Position numbers and translations under genes: made by a program. A stretch of DNA of 22,131 bases from contig JBOGGX010000183.1 of NCBI GenBank assembly GCA_050744245.1, forward strand, positions 1-22,131, given 5' to 3'. The notes beneath the pieces are model-generated. The model did no database searches. It saw nothing but the letters and a program-made list of their open reading frames with translations, and was not told the DNA's origin. Shown here one piece after another: positions 1-6,671 of the stretch (position 1 is its first letter; each line of letters opens with the position of its first letter). Source of the DNA: JBOGGX01 sp050744245 (lineage in GTDB: Bacteria > Actinomycetota > Acidimicrobiia > Acidimicrobiales > JBOGGX01).

Positions 1-97
1 CTCAGGTACGCCATACGTACCTGAGCGCGCGCAAACGCTGGGCGCCGCTGGGCCGATCACCGTTTGCGCGCGCTGAGGTGCGCCATACGACCCTGAG
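1..97. repeat. Paired hairpin repeat (REP/BIME-like), in frame with the first CDS
   Basis: Bases 1-10 (CTCAGGTACG) pair perfectly with 16-25 (CGTACCTGAG) around a CCATA loop. A second unit at 73-97 has the same CCATA loop, matches the first at 21 of 25 positions, and has a weaker stem (7 of 10 pairs). Between them, 26-37 (CGCGCGCAAACG) is perfectly inverted at 61-72. The two units therefore sit head to head, each a hairpin plus a GC-rich tail, around a 23-nt spacer. This is the layout of bacterial interspersed palindromic repeats. The copy may continue upstream of the window. No other clear copy was seen in the window. Confidence 0.75.
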
Positions 98-1382
98 CGC
101 GCTTAAAGGACGATTGGGCGGTGTCGCCTGGGTCATGCTTGCTGCATTGGTTCCGGTCGTCCTGTATGCCGCGGTGAATCTGAACCGGTTTGGAACACTC
201 TGGTCGATCCCGTTCGACCGGCAGGTGCTCAACGAGTTCTCGGCCGAGCGACGGGCCGCCCTGGCCGACAACGGCGGCACCCTGTTCGGGCTCAAGTTCC
301 TGCCCACCAGCGTTCTGCAGTACCTGCGGCCCGACACGCTGCGGCCGCAGTCGCTGCTGCCGTGGCTCACGTGGGGCCCGCCGGCCCGGGTGCTGGGCGG
401 CGTCACCTTCGACACGATCGACCGCACCGCCTCGCTGCCCGTGGCCGCGCCGTGGCTGCTGGCGCTGTCCGTGCCCGGGCTGGGGGCCGTCGTGAGGCGG
501 CGGGTGCCGGCGGCCTGGGCCGCGTGCCTCGTGGGTGGCGTGGTGGCGGTCATCCCGATCCTCACCATCGCCTTCGTGGCCAACCGCTATCTGGCCGACT
601 TCGTCCCCCCGCTGGTCGTCGCGGCGGCGTTGGGAGTGCCGGTGGTCGCCGGGTGGCTGCGGTCCCGCTCGGTGGCCTTGCGCCGCACCGTCGTCGGCGT
701 CGGTGCCGCCCTCGTCGCGATGGCCTTCGTCGTGAACGGGGCCCTCGCCCTGCTGTCCCAACGGCTGTACCTGCTGCCCGAGGAGGCGGCCCAGCGCGGG
801 TTCATCGGGCTGCAGTACGACGTCCACGACCTCGTCCCCGGCGGAGCGCCGCCCAACCTGAGCATGAGCGACGAGGGGCTGCCGGCCGAGCCGGGACCGG
901 ACGGCGCCCTGCTCGTGGTCGGCGGCTGCGACGGGCTCTACCGCAGCGACGGCACCAACTGGCGGGTCGTCGAGCTGCGGCCGGGGGGACGGTTCCGGCA
1001 GACGTTGACCGGCCCGCTGGTTCCCGGTCTCCTGGCCCAGGGCGACGGCTGGCGGGTCGACATCGTCGAGGCGGGGGGCGGACGGGTGGCCGCCCGCTAC
1101 CGGTCCGACGACGGCACGACCGTCACCGGCGAGCCGAGGGAGCCACCGGCGGGCGACGTGGTGCTCGATTTGACCGCCGACCCGGCCGGGTCGATCGTCC
1201 GGGTGCGCCTCGGCGTCGACGGCGATGAGCTCCTGGGCGCATTCCTGGTGGGGATGGAAGGGCCGGTCGATCGGGCCGAGGGGTGGGAACCCAGCCTCGG
1301 CTCGGCGCCGCTGTGCGAACGCCTGGTGGCGAGGCAGCCGGCTCAGGCTCAGCGCGGCTCGAGCACGACGATGAACTGGTAG
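3..1382 (+). CDS. Polytopic membrane protein, probable GT-C-like glycosyltransferase, C-terminal part (5' end outside window)
   Basis: The reading frame is open to the window edge, so the protein very likely begins upstream. A GTG at 78 is the first in-window start, but it has no ribosome-binding site and lies inside a repeat. The visible part has several hydrophobic segments (VMLAALVPVVLYAAVN, the LALSVPGLGAVV region, GGVVAVIPILTIAFVANRYLADF, a long Val/Ala stretch) and then a soluble C-terminal tail of about 180 residues. The segment NRFGTLWSIPFDRQVL and the later NRYLADFVPP resemble actinobacterial integral membrane proteins that look like GT39/GT-C enzymes, with an extracytoplasmic loop between helices; this is family resemblance, not a domain hit. 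The catalytic N-terminus is not visible. The stop at 1380-1382 overlaps the end of the convergent gene by 34 nt. The reading frame is real; the function is uncertain. Confidence 0.7.
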   Translation, partial: QVRHTYLSARKRWAPLGRSPFARAEVRHTTLSALKGRLGGVAWVMLAALVPVVLYAAVNLNRFGTLWSIPFDRQVLNEFSAERRAALADNGGTLFGLKFLPTSVLQYLRPDTLRPQSLLPWLTWGPPARVLGGVTFDTIDRTASLPVAAPWLLALSVPGLGAVVRRRVPAAWAACLVGGVVAVIPILTIAFVANRYLADFVPPLVVAAALGVPVVAGWLRSRSVALRRTVVGVGAALVAMAFVVNGALALLSQRLYLLPEEAAQRGFIGLQYDVHDLVPGGAPPNLSMSDEGLPAEPGPDGALLVVGGCDGLYRSDGTNWRVVELRPGGRFRQTLTGPLVPGLLAQGDGWRVDIVEAGGGRVAARYRSDDGTTVTGEPREPPAGDVVLDLTADPAGSIVRVRLGVDGDELLGAFLVGMEGPVDRAEGWEPSLGSAPLCERLVARQPAQAQRGSSTTMNW

Positions 1383-2797
1383 CCGAACAGCGTCGGCCAC
1401 ACCTTGACGCCGACCCGGTCGGCCCAGCCCAGCGCCGAGCGCAGCGTGTCGGCCGCGCCCGGTCCGGCGCCGCCGCGGTCGGCCACGTCGAACGGCAGGC
1501 CGGTGGCCTCGGTGTCGACCACCCGCCAGCCGTGTCGGCGGGCCAGGCGGGCGAAGCTGCGCCTGGTGAAGAAGCGGACGTGGTCGCGGTCGAGGATGCC
1601 CCGCTCGTCGTAGTCGAAGCGGCCGAGGGCGACCCGGGCCCGCGGGTACCAGTGGGCGAAGTTGGGGATGCTGGCGACGAGCGACCCGCCCGGGGCGAGC
1701 AGGGGCGCCACCTCATCGAGCAGCCGGCCCGGGTCACGCACGTGCTCGAGCACGTCGCCCGCCACCACCGTGTCGTACGGCGCCCGTTCCACCGCCTCGA
1801 GGGGCAGGCCGTCGTCCAGGTCGGCCTGGACGAAGGCGGCCAGCCGCTCCTTGGCCTCGGCCGACGGATGGAGGTCGACGCCGGTGACCGTGTGCCCCGC
1901 CTCGGCCAGCCGCCGCCCGAGCTTGCCGGTCGAGCAGCCGAGGTCGAGGACCCGCCCGGGCGGCCGGGCGCGGAGCCGGTCGACCAGGCGGGTGTGGCTC
2001 GAACCTTCGTCCGGCTTCCACTCGTGGCCGGCGGGTTCCGTGCCGGGCAGCGGCGATCCGAACCCGATCCGGCCCAGCCGGAAGCGCAGGACGTCGGCCG
2101 CCACGTCCCTGGCGTATCTGAGCCCGTCGACGTAGCAGATCTCGTCGCCGTAGTAGGTGGGGATGGGGACCTCGGCGATGCGGGCCCCGCTGGCGTGCAG
2201 TTGGAGCAGGACCTCGGTGTCGAAGTCGAAGTCGTCGCTGTCGGCGTCGAAGGGTATGGCGGCCAGGGCGGGGACGGCGAAGGCCCGGTAGCCGGAGTGC
2301 CACTCGCTCAGCCGGAGGCCGACGACCGCGTTCTGGAACCGGGACAGGATCCTGTTGCCGACGTACTTGTAGGCGGGCATCCCGCCCTGCCGGGCCCGGC
2401 CCGGCTCGACCATCCGCGAGCCAAGGACGACGTCGGCCCGGCCGGCGGCGATCGGCTCGACCAGGTCGGCCAGCCGCTCGGGCGCGTACTGGCCGTCGCC
2501 GTGTAGGAGCACGAGCACGTCGAGCCCGTGGTCGATGGCCCAGTGGTAGCCGAACTTCTGGTTCCCGCCGTAGCCCAGGTTGCGGGACTGGCGGACGACG
2601 GTCAGCGGCAGGTCCGACCGGCGCCGCTGGTACCCGAGTCCCGCCTCGTAGGTGCCGTCGCCCGAGTGGTCGTCGCTCACCAGGACGGCGGCGATCCTCG
2701 GCCGGAACTCGGCCGGGATCCGGTCGAGCACCGACGCCAGCGTCCCGGAGGCGTTGTAGGCCACGACCAGGATGCCGACCCGCAGCCCGTCAGCCAT
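1349..2797 (-). CDS. Bifunctional GT2 glycosyltransferase / class I SAM-dependent methyltransferase
   Basis: This is a 482-residue two-domain cytoplasmic protein. Residues 7-240 are a GT2 domain of the polyprenyl-phosphate sugar synthase type: VVAYN near 11, SDDHSGDGT near 41, LGYGGNQKFGY near 74, LLHGDGQY (acidic metal-binding site) near 98 and GSRM near 126. Residues 270-430 are a Rossmann methyltransferase: VLDLGCSTGKLG (motif I) near 283, GVDLHP near 306, and VVAGDVLEHVRDP followed by LLAPGGSLVASIPN. The family suggests sugar transfer from a nucleotide donor to a lipid carrier or glycan plus methylation in the same pathway; the substrates are inferred, not seen. The ATG at 2797 lies 6 nt after TAGCAT, fitting a leaderless promoter. 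Divergent from the small gene at 2871. Fusions of these two domains are known in Actinobacteria. Confidence 0.92.
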   Translation of the reverse strand: MADGLRVGILVVAYNASGTLASVLDRIPAEFRPRIAAVLVSDDHSGDGTYEAGLGYQRRRSDLPLTVVRQSRNLGYGGNQKFGYHWAIDHGLDVLVLLHGDGQYAPERLADLVEPIAAGRADVVLGSRMVEPGRARQGGMPAYKYVGNRILSRFQNAVVGLRLSEWHSGYRAFAVPALAAIPFDADSDDFDFDTEVLLQLHASGARIAEVPIPTYYGDEICYVDGLRYARDVAADVLRFRLGRIGFGSPLPGTEPAGHEWKPDEGSSHTRLVDRLRARPPGRVLDLGCSTGKLGRRLAEAGHTVTGVDLHPSAEAKERLAAFVQADLDDGLPLEAVERAPYDTVVAGDVLEHVRDPGRLLDEVAPLLAPGGSLVASIPNFAHWYPRARVALGRFDYDERGILDRDHVRFFTRRSFARLARRHGWRVVDTEATGLPFDVADRGGAGPGAADTLRSALGWADRVGVKVWPTLFGYQFIVVLEPR

Positions 2798-2803
2798 CGG
2801 CCG

Positions 2804-2809
2804 ATGCTA
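2804..2809 (-). promoter_or_regulatory. Probable leaderless -10 (TAGCAT) for the GT2/methyltransferase gene
   Basis: On the minus strand TAGCAT ends 6 nt before the ATG at 2797, so transcription would begin at or next to the start codon. There is no Shine-Dalgarno sequence. A -35 box is not clear. Confidence 0.55.
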
Positions 2810-2856
2810 AACGGCCGGGTCGGGTGCCCACATTCGGTGGGTGTTCGGGCCGCCGG

Positions 2857-2862
2857 TAGCAT
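2857..2862 (+). promoter_or_regulatory. Probable leaderless -10 (TAGCAT) for the GMC/SDR operon
   Basis: TAGCAT lies 8 nt upstream of the GTG at 2871, with no Shine-Dalgarno sequence between. It matches the TAGCAT of the divergent gene about 50 bp away, so the 73-bp gap 2798-2870 holds two back-to-back promoters. A TTCGGT 18 nt upstream (2833-2838) could be a weak -35. Confidence 0.55.
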
Positions 2863-2870
2863 CGCCCGTC

Positions 2871-3167
2871 GTGCTTGGCTTCGAGCGGGAGGTGGTTCGG
2901 GCGCTGGCCGCCGGCGTCGACGCGCGGCAGCGGGCCGCCATCGACGCCTGGGTCTCCGGTTCGCTGGCCGACATGCCCGAGCTGCTGCGGGCGGGCGTGG
3001 CCGCCGAGTCGGCGGTCCTCGGTGCTTGGTGGCGCATCGGGCGCCGGCGGCGGGACCTGGCCGGGTTCGTCACCGGCCTGAGCCGAAGTCGGATCGGTCC
3101 CTTGCGTCAGTACGCCCGGCTGTTCCGCTCGCTGGTGCTGTTCGCCGAGCTCGAACCGCAGCGATGA
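2871..3167 (+). CDS. Small helical protein, putative partner of the GMC oxidoreductase
   Basis: About 98 residues, predicted mostly helical with no signal peptide or membrane segment. I chose the GTG at 2871 (LGFEREVVRALAAGVDARQR) because it follows a leaderless -10 box; an earlier GTG at 2841 would add ten residues and swallow that promoter. Its stop overlaps the ATG of the GMC oxidoreductase in an ATGA arrangement, so the two are likely translated together. Small partner proteins of GMC dehydrogenases exist (for example the gluconate 2-dehydrogenase subunit 3 type), and the helical pattern is loosely similar, but I do not recognise a definite family. The function is inferred from context only. 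Confidence 0.72.
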   Translation: MLGFEREVVRALAAGVDARQRAAIDAWVSGSLADMPELLRAGVAAESAVLGAWWRIGRRRRDLAGFVTGLSRSRIGPLRQYARLFRSLVLFAELEPQR

Positions 3168-4606
3168 CCCGGCTGCGGACCGAGATCCTCATCATCGGGT
3201 CGGGCGCCGGCGGGGCCGCCACCGCCGCGGTCCTGGCCGAGGCCGGGCGGCAGGTGACCGTGGTCGAGCAGGGGCCGTGGATCGACCCTGACGCCGACGA
3301 CGCGCCCGAACCGTTCTCGTTGCAGGAGATGGTGGCCAGGTACCGCCACCACGGGTTGTCGGCCGCCTTGGGCCACCCGCCCATCGCCTACGCCGAAGGT
3401 CGCTGCGTCGGGGGGAGCACCGAGATCAACAGTGGGCTGTGGCACCGGCTGCCGCCCGACGTGGCCGCCTCGTGGCGCGCCGAGCACGGCATCGACGGGT
3501 TCGAACCGGCGCTCCTCGACCGTTGGGCCGACCGGGTCGAGTCGTGGCTCAGCGTGTCCCGCCTGCCCGGCGCGCCGCCACTGTCGTCGGCCGTGCTGGA
3601 GCGGGGCGCGGGCAAGCTCGGCTGGCGCTCGACCGAGGTACCCAGGGCGGTGGCCTACGACGGTGACGGCCGGGCGACCAGGCAGACGATGGCTCGGACG
3701 GTGCTGCCCCGAGCCGTCGCCGCCGGGGCCGACGTGCTCGCCGACTGCCGGGTGGCCCGCCTGGTGCGGTCGGGCGACCGGGTCACGGGCGGGCGCGCCC
3801 ACCGGCGGCGGCCCGACGGCACGACCGAGCCGATCGAGATCGACGCCGAGCATGTCGTCGTCTGCGGCGGCGCCATTCAGACGCCGGCCCTCCTCCAACG
3901 CAGCGGGATCCGCCACCGGGTCGGCCGCGGCCTCAAGCTGCACCCCACGATCAAGATCGCGGCCCGCTTTCCCCATCCGGTCGCCCACCACGACGTGCCG
4001 ATGCACCGGGTCACCGAGTTCGGGCCCGAGCTCGCCATCGGCGGCTCGGCCAGCCGGCCGGGGCATGTCGGGCTGGCCCTGGCCGACTCCGGGGCCGGCG
4101 CGGCCGACGTCGACGCGGCCCTGGCCGACTGGGAACACGTCTTCGTGTACTACGCGTCGATACGCAGCGAGGGCTCGGGCCGGGTGCTCGCGGTGCCCGG
4201 GGTGGGCTCGCCGCTCGTGACCTACCGGCTCACCGACGGCGACCTCAGCCGGCTCGCCCGCGGCCTCCTGCTGCTGGGCGAGCTGCTGTTGGCGGCCGGG
4301 GCGACCGAGCTGTTCCCTTCGGTGGCCGGGGCCCGGGTCGTCCGGCGGCCCGAGGAGCTGGCGTCGTGGTGGGGCTCGGTCGACCGGAGCCGCGCCAACC
4401 TCATGACCGTCCACCTGACCTCCACCGTCGGCATGGGGGAGCATCCGGCGAGGACCGGCGCCGACAGCTACGGCCGGGTGTGGGGCTGCGGCAACCTGAC
4501 TGTCAACGACGCCTCGCTCCTGCCCGACGCCCCCGGGGTCAATCCCCAGGCCACGATCATGACCATCGCCGTACGCAACGCCGAACACCTGCTGTCGTGC
4601 ATGTAG
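3164..4606 (+). CDS. GMC-family FAD-dependent oxidoreductase
   Basis: A 480-residue flavoprotein. The N-terminal dinucleotide-binding motif IIGSGAGGAATAAVL is at about residues 8-22, followed by a glutamate closing the ADP-ribose site (VVEQGPW). GRCVGGSTEINSG near 82-94 is the second FAD contact of GMC enzymes. The C-terminal GMC block is present: VHLTSTVGMG (active-site His), GNLTVNDASLLPD and NPQATIMTIAVRNAEHL. GMC enzymes oxidise alcohols or sugars, passing electrons to oxygen or a carrier; the substrate here is unknown. It has no Tat or Sec signal, so it is probably cytoplasmic. The ATG overlaps the stop of the small upstream gene (ATGA). Neighbouring sugar/SDR enzymes suggest oxidation of a sugar or polyprenol-linked intermediate, which is inference. 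Confidence 0.92.
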   Translation: MTRLRTEILIIGSGAGGAATAAVLAEAGRQVTVVEQGPWIDPDADDAPEPFSLQEMVARYRHHGLSAALGHPPIAYAEGRCVGGSTEINSGLWHRLPPDVAASWRAEHGIDGFEPALLDRWADRVESWLSVSRLPGAPPLSSAVLERGAGKLGWRSTEVPRAVAYDGDGRATRQTMARTVLPRAVAAGADVLADCRVARLVRSGDRVTGGRAHRRRPDGTTEPIEIDAEHVVVCGGAIQTPALLQRSGIRHRVGRGLKLHPTIKIAARFPHPVAHHDVPMHRVTEFGPELAIGGSASRPGHVGLALADSGAGAADVDAALADWEHVFVYYASIRSEGSGRVLAVPGVGSPLVTYRLTDGDLSRLARGLLLLGELLLAAGATELFPSVAGARVVRRPEELASWWGSVDRSRANLMTVHLTSTVGMGEHPARTGADSYGRVWGCGNLTVNDASLLPDAPGVNPQATIMTIAVRNAEHLLSCM

Positions 4607-5640
4607 ACGACGTCGCCGCGCCCAGCACCGCCATCGTCACCGGCGCCGCCGGGTGGCTGGGCCAGAACCTGGTGCGGGCGCTGGCGCCCGAACGCAACCA
4701 CGTGCGGGCCCTGGTGTTCGACGACGCCGACGCACCCCTCGTCGAGCTGGCCGGGGCCAACGTCGACGTGGTGGTGGGCGACGTGCGCGACCCGACCGTG
4801 GTCGACCGGCTGTTCGACGGTGACGCAGGCATGGGGGCAACCGTGTTCCACACCGCCGCCGTGATCCATCCGGCCGGACGGGTTCGGGCCCTGTTCGACG
4901 TCAACGTCGGCGGCACCCAGCTCGTGCTCGACCGGGCCCGCCGGGCGAACGCCAACCGATTCGTCCACGTCTCGTCGAACTCGCCGTTCGGCGTCAACCG
5001 CCGGCCGACCGACCGGTTCACCGAAGCCTCGCCGCCCGACCCGTACCTGGCCTACGGCCGGTCGAAGCTGGAGGCCGAGACGCTGGTGCGACGGGCCGGC
5101 CGGCGGGGCGACCTCGAGACCGTGATCATCCGGTCGCCCTGGTTCTACGGGCCGTTCCAGCCCGAGCGCCAGACCCGGTGGTTCCGGGCCGTACGTCGGG
5201 GCCGCTTTCCCCTGGTGGGTGACGGTCGCAATCGCCGGTCGATGGTGTACACCGGCCACCTGGTGCACGGGCTGCTCCGGGCCGAGGCGGAGGCGGCCGC
5301 AGCCGGCCGGGCCTATTGGATCGCCGACCCGGAGCCCTACGAGATGCGCACCGTGCTGGCCACGGTGCGAACGGCGCTGGCGGCCGAGGGCCTGGCCGTG
5401 TCCGGCGGCCAGCCCCGCCTCCCGAGGATCGCGGCCCGGATGGCCCAGATGACCGACGCCAAGGCCCAGGCCCTCGGCCGCTACGTCCAGCCCGTGCACG
5501 TGCTCGGGGATCTCGTCGAGACCATCGCCTGCGACGTGAGCCGGGCCCGGATCGAGCTGGGCTACGCGCCGGGGGTCACCCTGTACGACGGCATGCGAGC
5601 CAGCATCCGGTGGTGCCTGGAACGGGGCCACGCGCTGTGA
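4597..5640 (+). CDS. Extended SDR, NAD-dependent epimerase/dehydratase or 3-beta-HSD-like
   Basis: 347 residues. The Rossmann glycine motif TGAAGWLG is at residues 15-22, D62 of GDV lies in the usual adenine-binding area, VHVSSNSPFG supplies the catalytic Ser region near 123-132, and the YxxxK pair is Y153/K157 in YGRSK. The C-terminal half has the substrate-binding features of extended SDRs (IIRSPWFYGP near 175). The family converts nucleotide sugars or sterol-like alcohols with NAD(P); which one is not determined. The start is taken as GTG 4597, overlapping the GMC gene by 10 nt; there is no other start before the glycine motif. The stop overlaps the GTG of the next SDR gene (GTGA). Confidence 0.9.
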   Translation: MHVDDVAAPSTAIVTGAAGWLGQNLVRALAPERNHVRALVFDDADAPLVELAGANVDVVVGDVRDPTVVDRLFDGDAGMGATVFHTAAVIHPAGRVRALFDVNVGGTQLVLDRARRANANRFVHVSSNSPFGVNRRPTDRFTEASPPDPYLAYGRSKLEAETLVRRAGRRGDLETVIIRSPWFYGPFQPERQTRWFRAVRRGRFPLVGDGRNRRSMVYTGHLVHGLLRAEAEAAAAGRAYWIADPEPYEMRTVLATVRTALAAEGLAVSGGQPRLPRIAARMAQMTDAKAQALGRYVQPVHVLGDLVETIACDVSRARIELGYAPGVTLYDGMRASIRWCLERGHAL

Positions 5641-6671
5641 CGGCGCGCCGCATCCTGGTCACCGGCGGCGGCGGCTACTTCGGCTCGATCCTCGTCGGCC
5701 GGGCCGTCGCTCGCGGCGACGCCGTGCGCGTTCTCGACCTCAACCCGCCGGCCAACGCCGCTCCCGAGGTCGACGTCGTGGTGGCCGACGTCCGTGACCG
5801 GGACGCGGTCGAGCGGGCCTGCGCCGGGGTCGACGTCGTGCTCCACAACGTGGCCCAGGTGCCGCTGGCGCGCGACCGCCACCTGTTCCGGTCGGTCAAC
5901 GTCGTCGGCACGGCCACCGTGTTGGTGGCGGCCCGCCGGGCGGGGGTGGCCAAGGTGGTGCACACGTCGTCCAGCGCCATCTACGGCATCCCGGAAGCGA
6001 ACCCGGTCACCGAGGCCACGCCGCCCCGACCGCTCGAGGCCTACGGCCGGGCCAAGGTCGAGGCCGAGGCGTTGTGCCGGGAGGTGGCGGCCACCGGGCT
6101 CGACGTCAGCATCGTCCGGCCCCGCACCATCCTGGGCCATGGCCGGCTCGGGATCTTGGCCGTGCTCTTCGAGCTGGTCGCCGCGGGTGCGCCGGTGTAC
6201 GTCCTCGACGGTGGCGCCAACCGCTACCAGTTCGTCCACGCCGACGACCTGGCCGAGGCCTGCCTGCTGGCCGCGGACCGGCCCGGGCCGACGAGCTACA
6301 ACATCGGGACGTCATCGTTCGGGACGATGCGCGAGACCCTGCAGGCGCTGGTCGAGCACGCCGGCACCGGTTCGAGGGTGCGTTCGCTGCCGTCGGCCCC
6401 GGCCCGGACGGCGATGAAGACAGCGGCCGCGGCCGGCCTGGCCCCGTTCGCCCCGTACCACTGGTTGCTCTACGGCGAATCGCTGTGGTTCGACACGACC
6501 AAGGCCGCCGACGAGCTGGGGTGGGCGGCGACCCTCTCGAACGCGGAGATGGTGATCGAGTCGTACGCGTGGTTCCTGGCCCACCGGGCCGGCCTCGGCG
6601 CCGACGGCCGCTCGCACCACGAGTCGCCGGTGAAGCTCGGCCTGCTCGAGGTGCTGAGGCACATGCCTTGA
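5637..6671 (+). CDS. Second extended SDR, NAD-dependent epimerase/dehydratase
   Basis: 344 residues. The cofactor motif TGGGGYFG is at 9-16, acidic D34 ends the second strand (VLDLN; favours NAD), VVHTSSSAIYG near 107-117 gives the catalytic Ser region and YGRAK near 136-140 the catalytic Tyr/Lys. The part after residue 170 includes ANRYQFVHADDLAEACLLA, typical of sugar-nucleotide epimerases. It shares fold and layout with the gene before it but is clearly different in sequence, so the two probably catalyse successive or related steps rather than being a recent duplication. GTG 5637 overlaps the preceding stop by 4 nt, and its own stop overlaps the TTG of the following membrane protein. The substrate is not determinable. 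Confidence 0.9.
   Translation: MTARRILVTGGGGYFGSILVGRAVARGDAVRVLDLNPPANAAPEVDVVVADVRDRDAVERACAGVDVVLHNVAQVPLARDRHLFRSVNVVGTATVLVAARRAGVAKVVHTSSSAIYGIPEANPVTEATPPRPLEAYGRAKVEAEALCREVAATGLDVSIVRPRTILGHGRLGILAVLFELVAAGAPVYVLDGGANRYQFVHADDLAEACLLAADRPGPTSYNIGTSSFGTMRETLQALVEHAGTGSRVRSLPSAPARTAMKTAAAAGLAPFAPYHWLLYGESLWFDTTKAADELGWAATLSNAEMVIESYAWFLAHRAGLGADGRSHHESPVKLGLLEVLRHMP

Noticed and set aside
1..102. CRISPR array
   Set aside because: Only two units, arranged head to head and palindromic, with no regular spacers and no cas genes nearby.
57..1400. 447-codon minus-strand frame opposite the first gene
   Set aside because: Composition is typical of antisense shadow and it overlaps a membrane protein with clear hydrophobic periodicity on the plus strand.
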